From positions 3,658,001 to 3,722,000 of the forward strand of contig SPDT01000005.1 in assembly GCA_008477525.1 (NCBI GenBank): a stretch of 64,000 nt of DNA. Reading direction: 5' to 3'. The notes under the pieces are model-generated. The model was not told where the DNA came from. It worked only from the letters and a program-made list of their open reading frames with translations, and did not search any database. The position numbers were made by a program, and so were the translations under genes. Shown here in pieces: positions 22,656 to 33,918 of this stretch (its first letter is position 1; each line of letters starts with the position of its first letter). The stretch is from Hypomyces perniciosus. Lineage: Eukaryota > Ascomycota > Sordariomycetes > Hypocreales > Hypocreaceae.

Positions 22656-25600
22656 ATAATTGTTTACTGCCTTATTTATAAAAAATATAATTTAAGTATA
22701 CTATAAAGAAAAGAATAATAAAATTAAATAATTTATTAACTATATTTCCTTATTAATTATTTATTTTTGAATAGTAAAAGCTAAAATAAATTTCTAAACC
22801 TATTAAATTACTTAACTCTTTACCTTTTTATTCCTTTTAAAATAAAGAAAGTCCTTTGTAAAATAAAAGGCTATTAAAAGATTAAAATAGCTAGAGACTA
22901 CTAGCCTAATAGAAATAAATATTTAATCCTTTTGAAGGAAAGTAATAGCTATATTTTAATTACTTTATTAAAGCTAGTAATTAAAAAGATATAGCTAAAT
23001 ATAAAAAAAGCTTTAAATTAAAGGCAATTTAAATAATACTTTTATGAAAACCCTAAAATAAAAACATAATTATAAAAAAGGAATAAAATTTATTCTTTAA
23101 TAGCTGTAATAGTAATAGACTAAATTTAAAAGCACCTTTAATAAAATTAAAGATTACACTGTCTATAAAATAATATAAATAAAGCTTTAATATACTTTAT
23201 CTATTTAAAAAAAGTATTAAAGAATTACCTATAAATATATAAAACTTTTATTAAAATATAGATAAATTTAAAAAGCTTTTTTTTAATAGTATATATAATC
23301 TTTCAAAAACGAGATTAAAAGCCTTTAAAAGTATAGCCTTAAAAGTATTCTTCAAAGGTATAACCTTTTATAAATAATAATAGAGATAAAAATAATATAA
23401 ATAATAAAGAGAAAGTAATTTTCAAATAAATTAGTAAATTTAATTAATTAATATTAATACTATTTATAAGTTAAATAATAAAATACTTTTAAACTTAAAT
23501 AAAGTTAAAATAAAAACATTAATTAAATAATACCTATTTATTAAAGCTTTATTTAAAGTAAATAGTTAAGTTAAAAGATAAAGTTAAATTTAACTTTTTT
23601 AAAATAAAAAAATGTCACTAAAAGGTTTTTTTATTTATAATAAGTATATTAATAAAGTTAATTATATTAGGTAACTAATAATCAGCTTTTTGGCTGGATC
23701 TTTTATAATTAAATAATAGTTAAAGAAATATTAAAAGAAAAAGAAAAGAAAAGAAAAAAAAGAAAATATATATAAATAAATTATAAAAGGCTATTTTAAA
23801 GGAGCAGTAATTTATATATAATAAGGAACTACCTTTATATATTAAAGTATATACCTGCACCTATACAAAAATAAAAATAATACTATACTCTGCCTGTTTT
23901 TCATTTCTTTACCTATTTAAATATAATTCTATTTTACTATAACTAAAATATTACTATTACTTTAAATCTTACTTTAAAATTATTTAATTATACTTTTTTC
24001 CCTTTTTTATTATAATACTTTATTTAAAAAAAGAATTATTTTTTTTACTTTATTTTTCTAGCCTATAAAAGATAAACTAAAAACTTTACTCTTTTACTAT
24101 ATTAATTAAATATCTTTAAATTAAATTAAAAAGTTTTTTAAATTAAATAAATAAAATCTTATTATTAGTTTTATTATAAGTTAATATAGCTATTAACTAT
24201 TATAAATCTATTTATAACTTAATTAATATATTAACTACTATTTATAATTATTTATTAAAATAATAATTACTTTAAGCTATATTTACTATAAAAGTCTTAT
24301 ATTAATATTTAACTTTAAAGTAAGTAAATAGTATTTTTATATTAAAGATATTTATAATTTCTTATATAACCTTTCCTATAAAAAAAAAGCATTAAACTTT
24401 ACCTTTAAGGAAATACTTTATATAATAGTAAAAAGATTAATAACTATTAAAGCAGCCTAAATTAAAATTATAATACTTATAGATATATTTAAAAGTACCT
24501 TTACCTTTAATTAAATAATACTTTAAGCTTTTTATATTCTTAATAGACTATAAAACTTCTAGCATTTTATTAAAGGATAATAAATTCTTATAAAGTTTAT
24601 TTATTTCTTTAAGTATTAATATATTTATATTTTTAATAAATATAAATACTTTTACTACTTTAACCTTTATAGCTATAACTATAAGCTTTAATTATAATAA
24701 TTCCTTAATTTATAGGCTTATATAATTAAAAAAGTTAAATTTCTTTATTTATTTAGCTTTTATATAATCCTATATATAGAATAACCTAAAGCTAATAAAT
24801 ATAGCTATTTAAGCCTATTCTAGATTTAATAAATGCTCTATAGATTTATTAGTATTAAATTAAATTAATTAGCAGAATATTTAAATGGAATCCCTATCTC
24901 TTTTAGCTTTAAAAAGTATAAAATAATTAACTTAAAGGGATTTAAACTTCTACTTTAAAATTAATGCTAATACCTATACCCTAAAAACTCAGCTAAAAGC
25001 TATATAGATATAGTTTAGGTTTTATATTAATCTATAGCAGTAAATAAACTTATTATTATAAATTTTAAAATATATATAAAAGATATCCTGCCTTGTTAAT
25101 TAAATCCTATTTAATTGAGTTAAATTAAAGCTAATAAGCTCCCTTTAAAATAATTTATAGGAATAGTATAATAAAAATTAGCAGTTAATATTAAATTGAC
25201 TTTAAAGTATTAATAAATAACCCTATAAAAGAAAATAGGTTAATTTATTAAAATAATAGTTTTTATTAATAGTTAATTATTTTCTTACCTTTTAATATCT
25301 AAATAAAACTATAATAGTAGTAATTAATACTTAAAATATAATTTCCTATACTAATAATAGCTATATCCCCAGCTATACAACTAAATTAATTACAGTAAAA
25401 AAAAAGTATTTTCCTTTCCTTTATATATAATACTAATAGTAAAAAAATAAAATAGTATTGCAAGCCTAGCAATATAAGCAGCAACCTTTATAAAAACAGT
25501 AACAGGACTAGCAATTAAAAGTAAATTAATGCGCTTTTTAGTAATACTGTAACCTATAAAACCCCCACTAATTGCACTCGCTATTGCTAATAATACTAAA

Positions 25601-26250
25601 ACTTTAAATATAAAGTTAGCCTCCTTTAAAGAAAATAGTAGCTTTTCTAATATATTAAAAGACAACTAAAACTTAAAAGATAAAAGGGTTTTAAAAGTTA
25701 CTACTAAACTTAACCAGTAAGCAGTTAAAGATAATAAAAAAGCTCTCTTTAAACTAGGCAAAAGAAGGCAAACTATAATAATAGCCTTTATAGTAATAAT
25801 AAAGAAAACTATACCTTAATATTCCTAAATCTAATATATTATAGCCTTAAATATATACTATAGCTTAACTTTACCTAAATTAATAAATAAATCGGCTTAA
25901 AATAATATCCAAGAATAAGTCTATATATTTATATAAATAATAAAATAACTAATATAAAATAAGCGGATAGTTACTTAAAATGCCTAATAATAAAAGAAAT
26001 TAATAAAAAGGGACTATTTAATTATAATAATTCTAATAAAAGGAGAATAACTTAATATAAATTAAATAAAAAGGAATTAGTAATATAGGCGGCAGTAATT
26101 CTGCTTTTAATTTTTCTATCTTTTTAATGCATTTTGTCCGCTATTTTCCTATATTATTTACATTTCCCTTAAATATTATTATACTAGTATTATAGGGCAT
26201 TAATAAAATAGGAGTTTTATTAAAATTCACTTCTTTTATTTGCGAATACT
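22656..26250. other. Unassigned 3.6-kb segment of gypsy-1, partly shared with gypsy-2
   Basis: The part from about 23600 to 26264 is repeated in reverse complement at 33919-36648, so it belongs to this gypsy family or to something it carried before copying. The longest open stretch is a 91-codon minus-strand frame (25390-25665) coding hydrophobic segments (VLVLLAIASAIS, LAILFYFF); the gypsy-2 equivalent near 34510-34800 keeps part of this frame but has stops. Whether it is a real antisense gene or chance is open. No recognisable domain. Confidence 0.4.
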
Positions 26251-26264
26251 TATAGGGAGGGTTT
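26250..26264 (+). other. Polypurine tract of gypsy-1
   Basis: TATAGGGAGGGTTTT lies directly before the 3' LTR. The reverse complement of a similar tract adjoins the gypsy-2 LTR at 33919-33935. Confidence 0.65.
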
Positions 26265-26667
26265 TATTAAAGGTAATTAATATACCTATTCTATTTATAT
26301 TTTTCTTATTAAAGTTTACTTAAAAAAGTCAGCTGCTTATTAAAGCAGTTATTTAATTCAGAAAGCTTAAGAGTATAAAGATATATAAATAGACCTAGTG
26401 TAATATAAAATAACCTTTTTCCCCCTTTAATATATAACCTTACCTATAAATATATAGCCGCTAAGGTATATAAAGGTAACTGTTAATTGCTTTTAGCTGC
26501 TGGCATTATAATTAAATAATCTGCAGTATCTTTTAATCCCTATATTACTTAATCGCCGCTTTATAGTTCTGTTAGGAGCGCGGTTCCCGCGCTCGATACC
26601 AGTTGTTGTATATAGGTGTATATGTATTATGTGTATGTTTTAGAGTGCCAATTCCCCCTCAACAAAA
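26265..26667 (+). repeat. Gypsy-1 3' LTR (403 bp)
   Basis: Starts TATTAAAGGTAATTAATAT and ends CCCCCTCAACAAAA. The left half is strongly mutated, while the right part (about 26565-26660) is nearly unmutated and keeps the GC-rich hairpin GAGCGCG-GTTCC-CGCGCTC. Confidence 0.88.
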
Positions 26668-28749
26668 TATTCTTTAGCCTTTTCTTTATTAGTAGCAGGG
26701 ATTTAAACCAATATAAACTTATAAGCTTTATAATTATTTATATAGCTATATAGTATAATATATCCTTTAATTATAAAGAAAAAACTATATTTTAAAGGAT
26801 TTAAGAGCTTTATTAACTATATAAATTTAATAAAAAGAGTATTATATTAAATATAGCTTTTAGCTTAATAGTGCCTTAAACTATTTATAAGGTTAATATC
26901 TAACTATAGGTAATAGAGGGTATTTAATAATATTATCTTTTTATAGTTATTATCTTTATTAAAGATATTAAAAGTAACTATATTTATCCCTTTAAAGGTA
27001 ATAAGGCCCCTGCTAATATAAATAACGCCTAATTCCCTGTTATTAGGTTTATAGTCTATAAACTATTTCTTAAAATTAACTATATAAACTATAGATCTAG
27101 TGTTATATAATAAACTATTTTAAATAAAAATTTAAAAAGCTTAAAAGGTTTTTTGCTTTTTTTAATATTTAAGGCTTATAAAAGATTTAAATTATTATTT
27201 AAACTATTAATAGATTTAGTAAAAGAGTCTTTTAATAGCTCTTTTAAGCTATACCTTCTAATAGCTAGATAATATATACTAGTAAAAGCAGAAATATTTA
27301 TAATGTACTATTAGTTTTATTAATTCTTTTAATTCTTTTAATTTCCTTAATCTTTTTAATTTCTTTTCTTTTTTTTAAAAATTAAAAGCTAGCTTTTAAT
27401 CTTTAAATCTATAAGGTACCAATTAATCTTTAAAGGATTTAAAAGGCCCTATAGCTTTATTAACCTTATATACAGTTAAGGATAGATTTTTAGTTTCTTT
27501 TAATATATCTGCTATAAAAAACTAAATATTAAAACCTTTAATTAATTGCTTAATAGCTTTACTAGATTTAATAATTTATTTAATTCTTTTACCTATTAAG
27601 GAAAAGTCTTTTTTAAAGTATTTAAATATTAATTTACTTAATTTAGTATATTAATATTAACTTTTAAAATAATTAATTTAACTAATAGCTTATTAATAGC
27701 AGTATAAAATTCAGTTAAAGATTTTTTATAATTACTGTAATTTAATAAATAAAATTCCCTATAAAAGGAATCTGTTTATAAAGTATTAAAGTAACTATAT
27801 TATTTCTTTAATATTAAAAATACTTCTTTTAGGCTTTAAATCTAAATAATAGATATAGGAGGAATAGCTAATAAACTATCTTTAATTAATATAAATAATA
27901 AAGCCTATTTTAAATTAAATAAAGAATTAGTAATTTTAAGATTTTCTATAAAAGTATAATAATCTATAGCCTTTAATATAATATTTCACAACTATTTCTA
28001 TTAATTAAAGTTATTAAAACCTATTAATTGATAGCTTTCTAGAAAGCTATAAACCTTTGTTAATACCTCTTTAATAAAACTATTATTTAAAGTAGAAATA
28101 ATAGTTTAGGGTTAAGGAATAAATGAAAATAGAATTTAGATTAGTATAGGAATAGAAGTAAAAGCTTATATTAATACTGGTATAGGGGCTATAAAATTAA
28201 TTTCTATTAAATTAATAGTCTATTAAGATTAAAGTTTTAAAATAGCAGCAGCTAGGCTAGCTAAGGTATTATTTAATTAAATTATAGTATTATTCTAACA
28301 TTTTAACTATGCCTTTACTATTTTAATAAAACCCCTTTATATTTAAAGCTTTTATTTTATATTCTGCATTTAAATAAATAAATCCCTTTATTGCTAGGGA
28401 GAGCTATTATCTTTAATTAAGGAAATAAAGCTGCTAAAAGCCTTCATAGGTTAACTTATACTAGTAATATTAGACCTATATCTTATAGAAATAGGAAATA
28501 TATTATATAATATATAAAAACGATTTAAATAATAAAAATAGTAATAGTTATAGTAATATTACTATAACTGTAATAGTATTTACAGTAAAAGCCTAGAAAT
28601 AGCTTTTAATAGCTAAAAATCCTGAAAGTGTTAGTATAAGTATTAAAATAAGCACATAAAAACCTGCTATAAGTGCTGTAATAGCAGTAAGGGAAATGCT
28701 GTAACTATTAGGGAAAGCCTATTAAAAAAGACTTCAAGAAAACTCTCCC
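26668..28749 (-). pseudogene. Copia-Y gag, protease and pre-integrase region, degenerate
   Basis: The minus strand aligns with copia-Z 10076-11896 and then 29347-29602. Gag is at about 28650-27100, protease at about 27130-26960 (the stretch matching NNRELG--YTSGGP is readable). The Lys/Asn-rich repeat at 27310-27370 corresponds to 11430-11490 in copia-Z. RIP-type stops throughout. It ends at 26668 against the gypsy-1 LTR. Confidence 0.78.
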
Positions 28750-28761
28750 AGGCTTATAACC
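28750..28761 (-). other. Primer binding site of copia-Y
   Basis: The minus strand reads GGTTATAAGCCT immediately after the 5' LTR, identical to 10064-10075 of copia-Z. Confidence 0.65.
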
Positions 28762-29341
28762 TATTAAAATAATAAAGTTATACTAAAATTTATTTATATA
28801 TAGCTTTTAAGAAGCTGTATATAATATAGTAATAAAGAAATAACTAAGAGTTTACTGGGTAAATAATAAATTAAATAATTAAGTTATAATTAATTTAATA
28901 GTTAAAAAGCTATAGGATATTTAGTGATATATAGCTATATTATAAAAGTGATTATAAAATAATGCTTTATCTTTTATAATAGTCGTTTAACTTGAAAATA
29001 GATATATAGTAGCAGAATTAGCTTTATAGCTGTATTCCTATTTTCTGTAAAATTCATTTATATAGGAAATCGGCCAAATTGATTTACAGTAATATAAATC
29101 GGAAACCATTTTAGTGAGATTTTTTATAATAGCTATTATACCTATTGTATTAAGTCTAGGGTAGGCGGGGTGGCTGGTCCTAGCTTAATTGTTATTGTTA
29201 AAGATAATAGAAATTTCTTAACTTATACTAGATTTCTTCTAGAACTCGGTCCTAGCGTCGGGCCTAAATCTAGGTCTAGCTAGATTAGGAAGGTTATCCA
29301 ACTACACTAAAATCCTTGCTTTTTAGCCCTCCTTTTTAATA
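28762..29341 (-). repeat. Copia-Y 5' LTR (580 bp)
   Basis: The plus strand begins TATTAAAATAATAAAG and ends CCTCCTTTTTAATA. Followed by the TTATT target duplication at 29342-29346. Patchily RIP-mutated; its right end around 29130-29320 keeps more GC than its left end. Confidence 0.88.
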
Positions 29342-29346
29342 TTATT
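29342..29346. repeat. Target-site duplication of copia-Y (right copy)
   Basis: TTATT, matching 11892-11896 directly left of the copia-Y 3' LTR. Confidence 0.85.
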
Positions 29347-32300
29347 AAATACCCTCTTTTACCTATAGCTAGATATTAACCTTATAAATGGTTTAAGGTA
29401 TTATTAAGTTAAAGGATTTATTTAATATAATCCTCTTTTTATTAAGTCTATGCAGCTAATAGGGCTATTAAATCCTTTAAAATATAGTTTTTCCTTATAA
29501 TTAAGGGATATACTATATTATAGAGCTATATAAAGAGCTATAATGCTTATAGCGCTATAAAGGTTGAAATTCCTACTATTAGTAAAGAAAAGGTTAAAGA
29601 ATATATAGCTATTTTAGAAGTAATAGCTTTACAAAAAATAATTAACTAGATTTAGTTTTATGCTTATAAAGAAAAATAATTTTAAAGGAAAGGATGTTTT
29701 TAAACTCTTTAAAACCTTACACTAAATAAAGGAATAGGGGCTTTATATGCCTTTATTGCCTAAAGAATAAAGGGGAATAAGCTTAATAAGGATACCTTTA
29801 TAAAAGAAAGGCCCTATATACTTAAGGAATCTTTTATTATTAAAGATTTAAAGGTTATTAAACTAATTAAATTAAAGGGAGATATTATTACTAATAGTAT
29901 TAGCTATAAACTATTAAAGCTACCCCTTTTATAGTATAAAAAATTAGGTTATATTAGTTTAAGTCTATTAAAAAAGATTATTAAAATAATTACTGGAATC
30001 TTTAACTTTAATTCTATTAAAAAGACTGAATTTTATTGCCTAATATATAATAAACGAAAAGCTATTAAAAGGCTTAATTTAAAGTTAATTGTAGCTTTAT
30101 TAGCCTTAAAATTTAATATAACCAGTATTTTAAAGAATGTATTATAATAATAAAAAGGAAACTAATTAAGAAATTTAAATTTAACTTTTTTAAGTATTAT
30201 ATATTTTGATAATAGACTTTATATTTATAAATAGAATTGCTTAATAAAATACTTTATTAAAGTTTTATTAAATAAGCTTTAAGCTACTATTATAGTAGTT
30301 AATTTACTATTATATTTCTAGAATTTTATTATTACTGCAGTTTTTAAATTAATTAACTATATAGCTATTATTAATAAAGACTTTACTTTTTATTAAAAAT
30401 TATATAAAGACGTAGACTTTAATAAAGATTATAAGCCTAATTTATAAAGATATAGGATTATTAGCTTTTATTATAAAGTATTTATTTTATTAAAATAAAA
30501 GGCTAAAGGTTATAAATTAACTTTTAGCACTAAAACTAGGAAACTATTAGCAGTTTTAAGTAATAATACCTGTTTTATTTATATTTTAATTAAATATATA
30601 GTTATTAAATTATTAACTATAAAGCTATTCAAAGATAAGACTTTTAAGCTTTAAATCTTAGAACCTATTATATATTAAGATAATAAGGAATTAAAAAAAG
30701 GGAGAAATAAAGCTAGATTTTATAGATTAAATAATTCCTAGCTTTTCGGATATTAATCCTTTACTCCTTTACCTTATATTAAAGGGAGTACCTACTATTA
30801 TTCTCTTTATTTATATTTCTATACTAGTTACATAAGACTCTATAGTTATAGAGGATTTTATTAATATAAATATATTTTACTTTCTCTATAATAGTGTTAG
30901 AAAGCTAGCCTTTTTAGCTGCTACAGTATAAGACCTTTAAATCCTTAAGTAAATATTTTATAGTTTTAATAAAACTAAGTGGCGAAGAGCGATTTATAGT
31001 GAATTTAATTAGTTAGTTAAATAATATACCTTTACTTTTATTAAGTGTAATAGAATTTTTAAAGGCAGGAATCCTATTATTAGTTAATGAATTTCAAAGA
31101 CCAAAAAAGACTAAAATAATAATATAGTTAAATTTAAAGCTAAACTAATTGCTAGGGGCTTCCGATAATTAAAACGAATAAATTTTAACTAAACGTTTTC
31201 TTTAATAGCTATTCTTTTTATCTAGCGGCTTTTTTTAATATTAGCTATTATCTATAACTAGGAAATCGAATAAATTAACTGTATAAATATATTCTTTAAC
31301 GGGATATTTAAAGAAATTATTTTCTTTAACTTCCTTAAAGGGTTTAAAGACTATGTTAATTAAGTTTCTTTTAAAATTAAGTTTATTTTTGAAAGCTGGG
31401 TTATAACTTTAATATAAATGAGGTTATTTAGTTATAGAAAGCTTTTTATAGTTTTAAATAGTCTTTTAAAGAATAGTAATAGGCTTTATAAGCTTTAGGA
31501 AATAAATTAAAATATAATCCTTTAATTTTTAACTCTATTATTCTTTATAATCTTAGTAATAATATTTGTATTATTATTTATATTAATAACTATCTTTTTA
31601 TTAGACTAGATAAAAAAGCTATAGCTTAATTAAAGCTAGGTTTTAATAAAGTTTATACTATTAAAGATAAAGGCTTTACTTTTTTTTAAGGGTTTAGATA
31701 GTTAAGGATAGAAAAAGAGGCCTTTTCTAGCATTTTTAGAAATAGTATATTATTGAAGCCATAGAGGTTTTTAACCTTTAAGACTCGAAGCCTATCTAAT
31801 TACCTTTACAGCCTTTACTTTTAGTTAATAAAACTATAATTAGACTTGATAAAGCTAATACTAAGCTTTTCTAAGCTATTATTAAAACTATTATCTATTT
31901 AATAATATATATTTAAGTAGATATTAGCTTTTTAGTCTAGTAGCTAATAAGATAATTCTATGGCCTTTATACAGAGTATTTAAATACAGCCCGCAACCTA
32001 TTATAGTTTAATTATATAAGGGAATAGGTTAAGAATAGCGTTATTATAGTTAATTATCTGGAAACCAGTCAAATAGTTACTGACGGGCTTACTAAGCCTC
32101 TTTTAAGTTAAAAGCTAAGGAACTTTATAAGTCTCTTTAATCTTAAGCTTTTATTTAAAGTCTATATTTAAGGTTTTTTACTTTCTTTTTTCTTATAGTT
32201 ATTAGCTATTCTGTTATAGCTATTAGCTATCTTTATTATTTTTATTATTTTTAGCTATATTGGCTATTCCTTTTATTTTTAGCTATTTTAATTATTCCTT

Positions 32301-32379
32301 TTTATTTTCTATATCCTAGTTACTTTCCTATATCTAGATCCTATATTTACTTTAAAGTTATATAGGATAGTATCTATTC
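29347..32379 (+). pseudogene. Copia-Z integrase, reverse transcriptase and RNase H, degenerate
   Basis: Continues the coding region from 11896. A pre-integrase motif region reads LGYISLSLLKKIIKIITG near 29945-30000. Integrase follows to about 30550. The RT core starts near 31120 with KAKLIARGF-like residues, then NFN-TFS and NGIFKEIIFFNFLKGFKDYVN-like residues near 31290-31360. RNase H ends with VTDGLTKPLLS at about 32076-32106, a copia signature preserved without mutation. Trp and Gln codons are mostly TAG or TAA. Intact, these would integrate and copy the element in cytoplasmic particles. Confidence 0.8.
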
Positions 32380-32388
32380 TAGAGGGAG
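32380..32388 (+). other. Polypurine tract of copia-Z
   Basis: TAGAGGGAG directly precedes the 3' LTR start TATTAAAAAGGAGG. Confidence 0.65.
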
Positions 32389-32968
32389 TATTAAAAAGGA
32401 GGGCTAAAAAGCAAGGATTTCAGTGTAATTAGATAACCTTCTTATTCTGGCTAGACCCAGAGTTAGGCCCGACGCTAGGACCGAGTTCCGGAGGAACTTT
32501 AGTATAAGTCAGGAATTCTCTCTTATCCTTAACGATAACAATTAAGCTAGGACCAGCTACCCTGCCTACTTTAGATTTAATATAATACTTATAATAGGCA
32601 TTATAAGAAATCTGACTAAAATCGTTTCCTATTTATATAGCTATGAGTCGATTTAAACGATTTTATATATAAATAAATTTTACGGAAAATAGGAATATAG
32701 CTACGAACCCAATTCTGCCACTATATACCTATTATTAGGTTAAAAGACTATTATAGAAGATAAAGTATTGTTTTATAATGACTTTGATAATACAGCTATA
32801 TATTATTAGATATTTTATAGCCTTTTAGCTATTAGATTAGTTATAATTTAATTGTTTAGTCTATTATTTACCTAGTAAAGTCTTAGTTGTTTCTTTATTG
32901 CTGCATTATATACAGCTTCCTAGAAGCTATATATAAATAAGGTTTAGTATAACCTTGTTATTTTAAGA
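32389..32968 (+). repeat. Copia-Z 3' LTR (~580 bp, last bases altered)
   Basis: Starts TATTAAAAAGGAGGGC. It should end TTTTAACA but reads TTTTAAGA, and the bases from about 32967 match copia gag of another copy, so the real break is within the last three bases. Confidence 0.85.
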
Positions 32969-33514
32969 AAGTTATTAAGGCTTATTAGCTTATAGCTTTT
33001 TAGGAAGTTATAGACCTTTTTTAATACCTTTTTGATAAAACTATTATTTAAAGTAGAAATAAAGGTTTAAGGTTAAAGAATAAATAAAAATAGAACTTGG
33101 ATTAGTATAGGAATAAAAGTAGGAGCTTATATTAATACTAGTATAGGGGCTATAGGATTAATTTCTATTAGACTAGTAGCTTTAGGTTAAAGATTTAATA
33201 TAATGGCAGTTAAGCTAGCTAAAGTATTAGATAACTGCAATATACTAGTATTCTAACCTTTTATTATACCTTTACTGTTTTAATAAAAGCCCTCTATACT
33301 TAAAGCTCTTTTTCTATGTTCTGCACTTAAATAAATAAATCCCTTTAATGCTAGGGAAAGCTATTATCTTTAATTAAGGAAATAAGGCTACTAAAAGCTT
33401 TAATAGGTTGACTTATACTGCTAAAATTAAACCTATATCTTATAGAGATAGGAAATATACTATATAGTATACAATAGTATTAGTAATAAAAGTATTACTA
33501 GAACTGCAATAGTA
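32969..33514 (-). pseudogene. Copia gag fragment 'V' of the same family
   Basis: The plus strand aligns with 28009-28575 of copia-Y, so this is minus-strand gag and leader. It is fused on the left to the copia-Z 3' LTR and cut on the right at 33514 by the gypsy-2 LTR. The remaining leader and 5' LTR expected on the far side of gypsy-2 are not found. Confidence 0.75.
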
Positions 33515-33918
33515 TTTTGTCGAGGGGGAATTGGCACTCCAAAACATATATATAATACATATATACACCCACACACAACAACTAGTATTAAGCGCAGGAA
33601 CCGCGCTCCTAATAGAACCATAAAGCAGCGATTAAATAATATAGGGACTAAAAAATACTGCAGATTATTTAATTATAATACCAGCAGCTAAAAGCAACTA
33701 ACAATTAACTTTATATACTTTAGCAGCTATATTCTTATAGGTAAAGCTATATATTAAAGGGGGAAAAAGGTTACTCTTTATTAAACTAAGTTTATTTATA
33801 TATCTTTATACTCCTATACTTTTTTAATCTAATAGCTACTTAAATAAACAGTTAACTTTTCTTAAGTAAGCTAAAAGGAAAAATATAAGTGCGTTAAATA
33901 TATTAATTACCTTTAATA
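33515..33918 (-). repeat. Gypsy-2 3' LTR (404 bp)
   Basis: The plus strand starts TTTTGTCGAGGGGGAATTGG and ends ATTACCTTTAATA, the reverse of the 63002-63407 LTR. The end around 33515-33620 is barely mutated and keeps most of the GC-rich hairpin; the other end is strongly mutated. Confidence 0.88.

Larger units (their letters stand above)
14613..26667 (+). mobile_element. Ty3/gypsy block 'gypsy-1' (12 kb)
   Basis: Bounded by LTRs in the same orientation: 14613-15017 and 26265-26667. A primer site-like stretch follows the first and a polypurine tract precedes the second. Inside, reverse transcriptase, RNase H and integrase are readable in the gypsy order at about 19.1-22.1 kb. A second polypurine-like tract lies at about 22636-22650, and 22650-26264 is a 3.6-kb segment I cannot assign. 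The flanks TAGTT (left) and TATTC (right) do not match, and host copia sequence is missing at the junction, so the block is probably a recombinant of two insertions rather than one clean element. It is saturated with RIP stops. Confidence 0.8.
11897..29341 (-). mobile_element. Ty1/copia 'copia-Y' inserted in copia-Z, with its own insertions
   Basis: A second, inverted copy of the same family. On the minus strand: 5' LTR 28762-29341, primer site 28750-28761, gag and protease down to 26668, then a 12-kb gypsy block (14613-26667), RT 14612-13761, a solo LTR (13180-13760), RNase H to 12477, and 3' LTR 11897-12476. It is flanked by TTATT at 11892-11896 and TTATT at 29342-29346, a perfect 5-bp target duplication inside the copia-Z protease-integrase region; the copia-Z sequence is continuous across it. 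Compared with copia-Z it lacks the part matching 29603-31167, exactly at the gypsy junction. Confidence 0.88.
9491..32968 (+). mobile_element. Ty1/copia retrotransposon 'copia-Z' carrying nested insertions
   Basis: 5' LTR 9491-10063, primer site 10064-10075, gag and protease to 11896, then (after the inserted copia-Y, 11897-29341) integrase, reverse transcriptase and RNase H to 32379, polypurine tract and 3' LTR 32389-32968. Without copia-Y it is about 6.0 kb, a normal length for a complete copia element. The gene order protease-integrase-RT-RNase H and the motif VTDGLTKPLL at the RNase H end identify Ty1/copia. All ORFs carry RIP-type stops. The flanks are ACTGC on the left and AAGTT on the right, so no target duplication is visible, and the 3' LTR lacks its last bases. 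The right border is therefore not an original insertion end. Confidence 0.85.
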
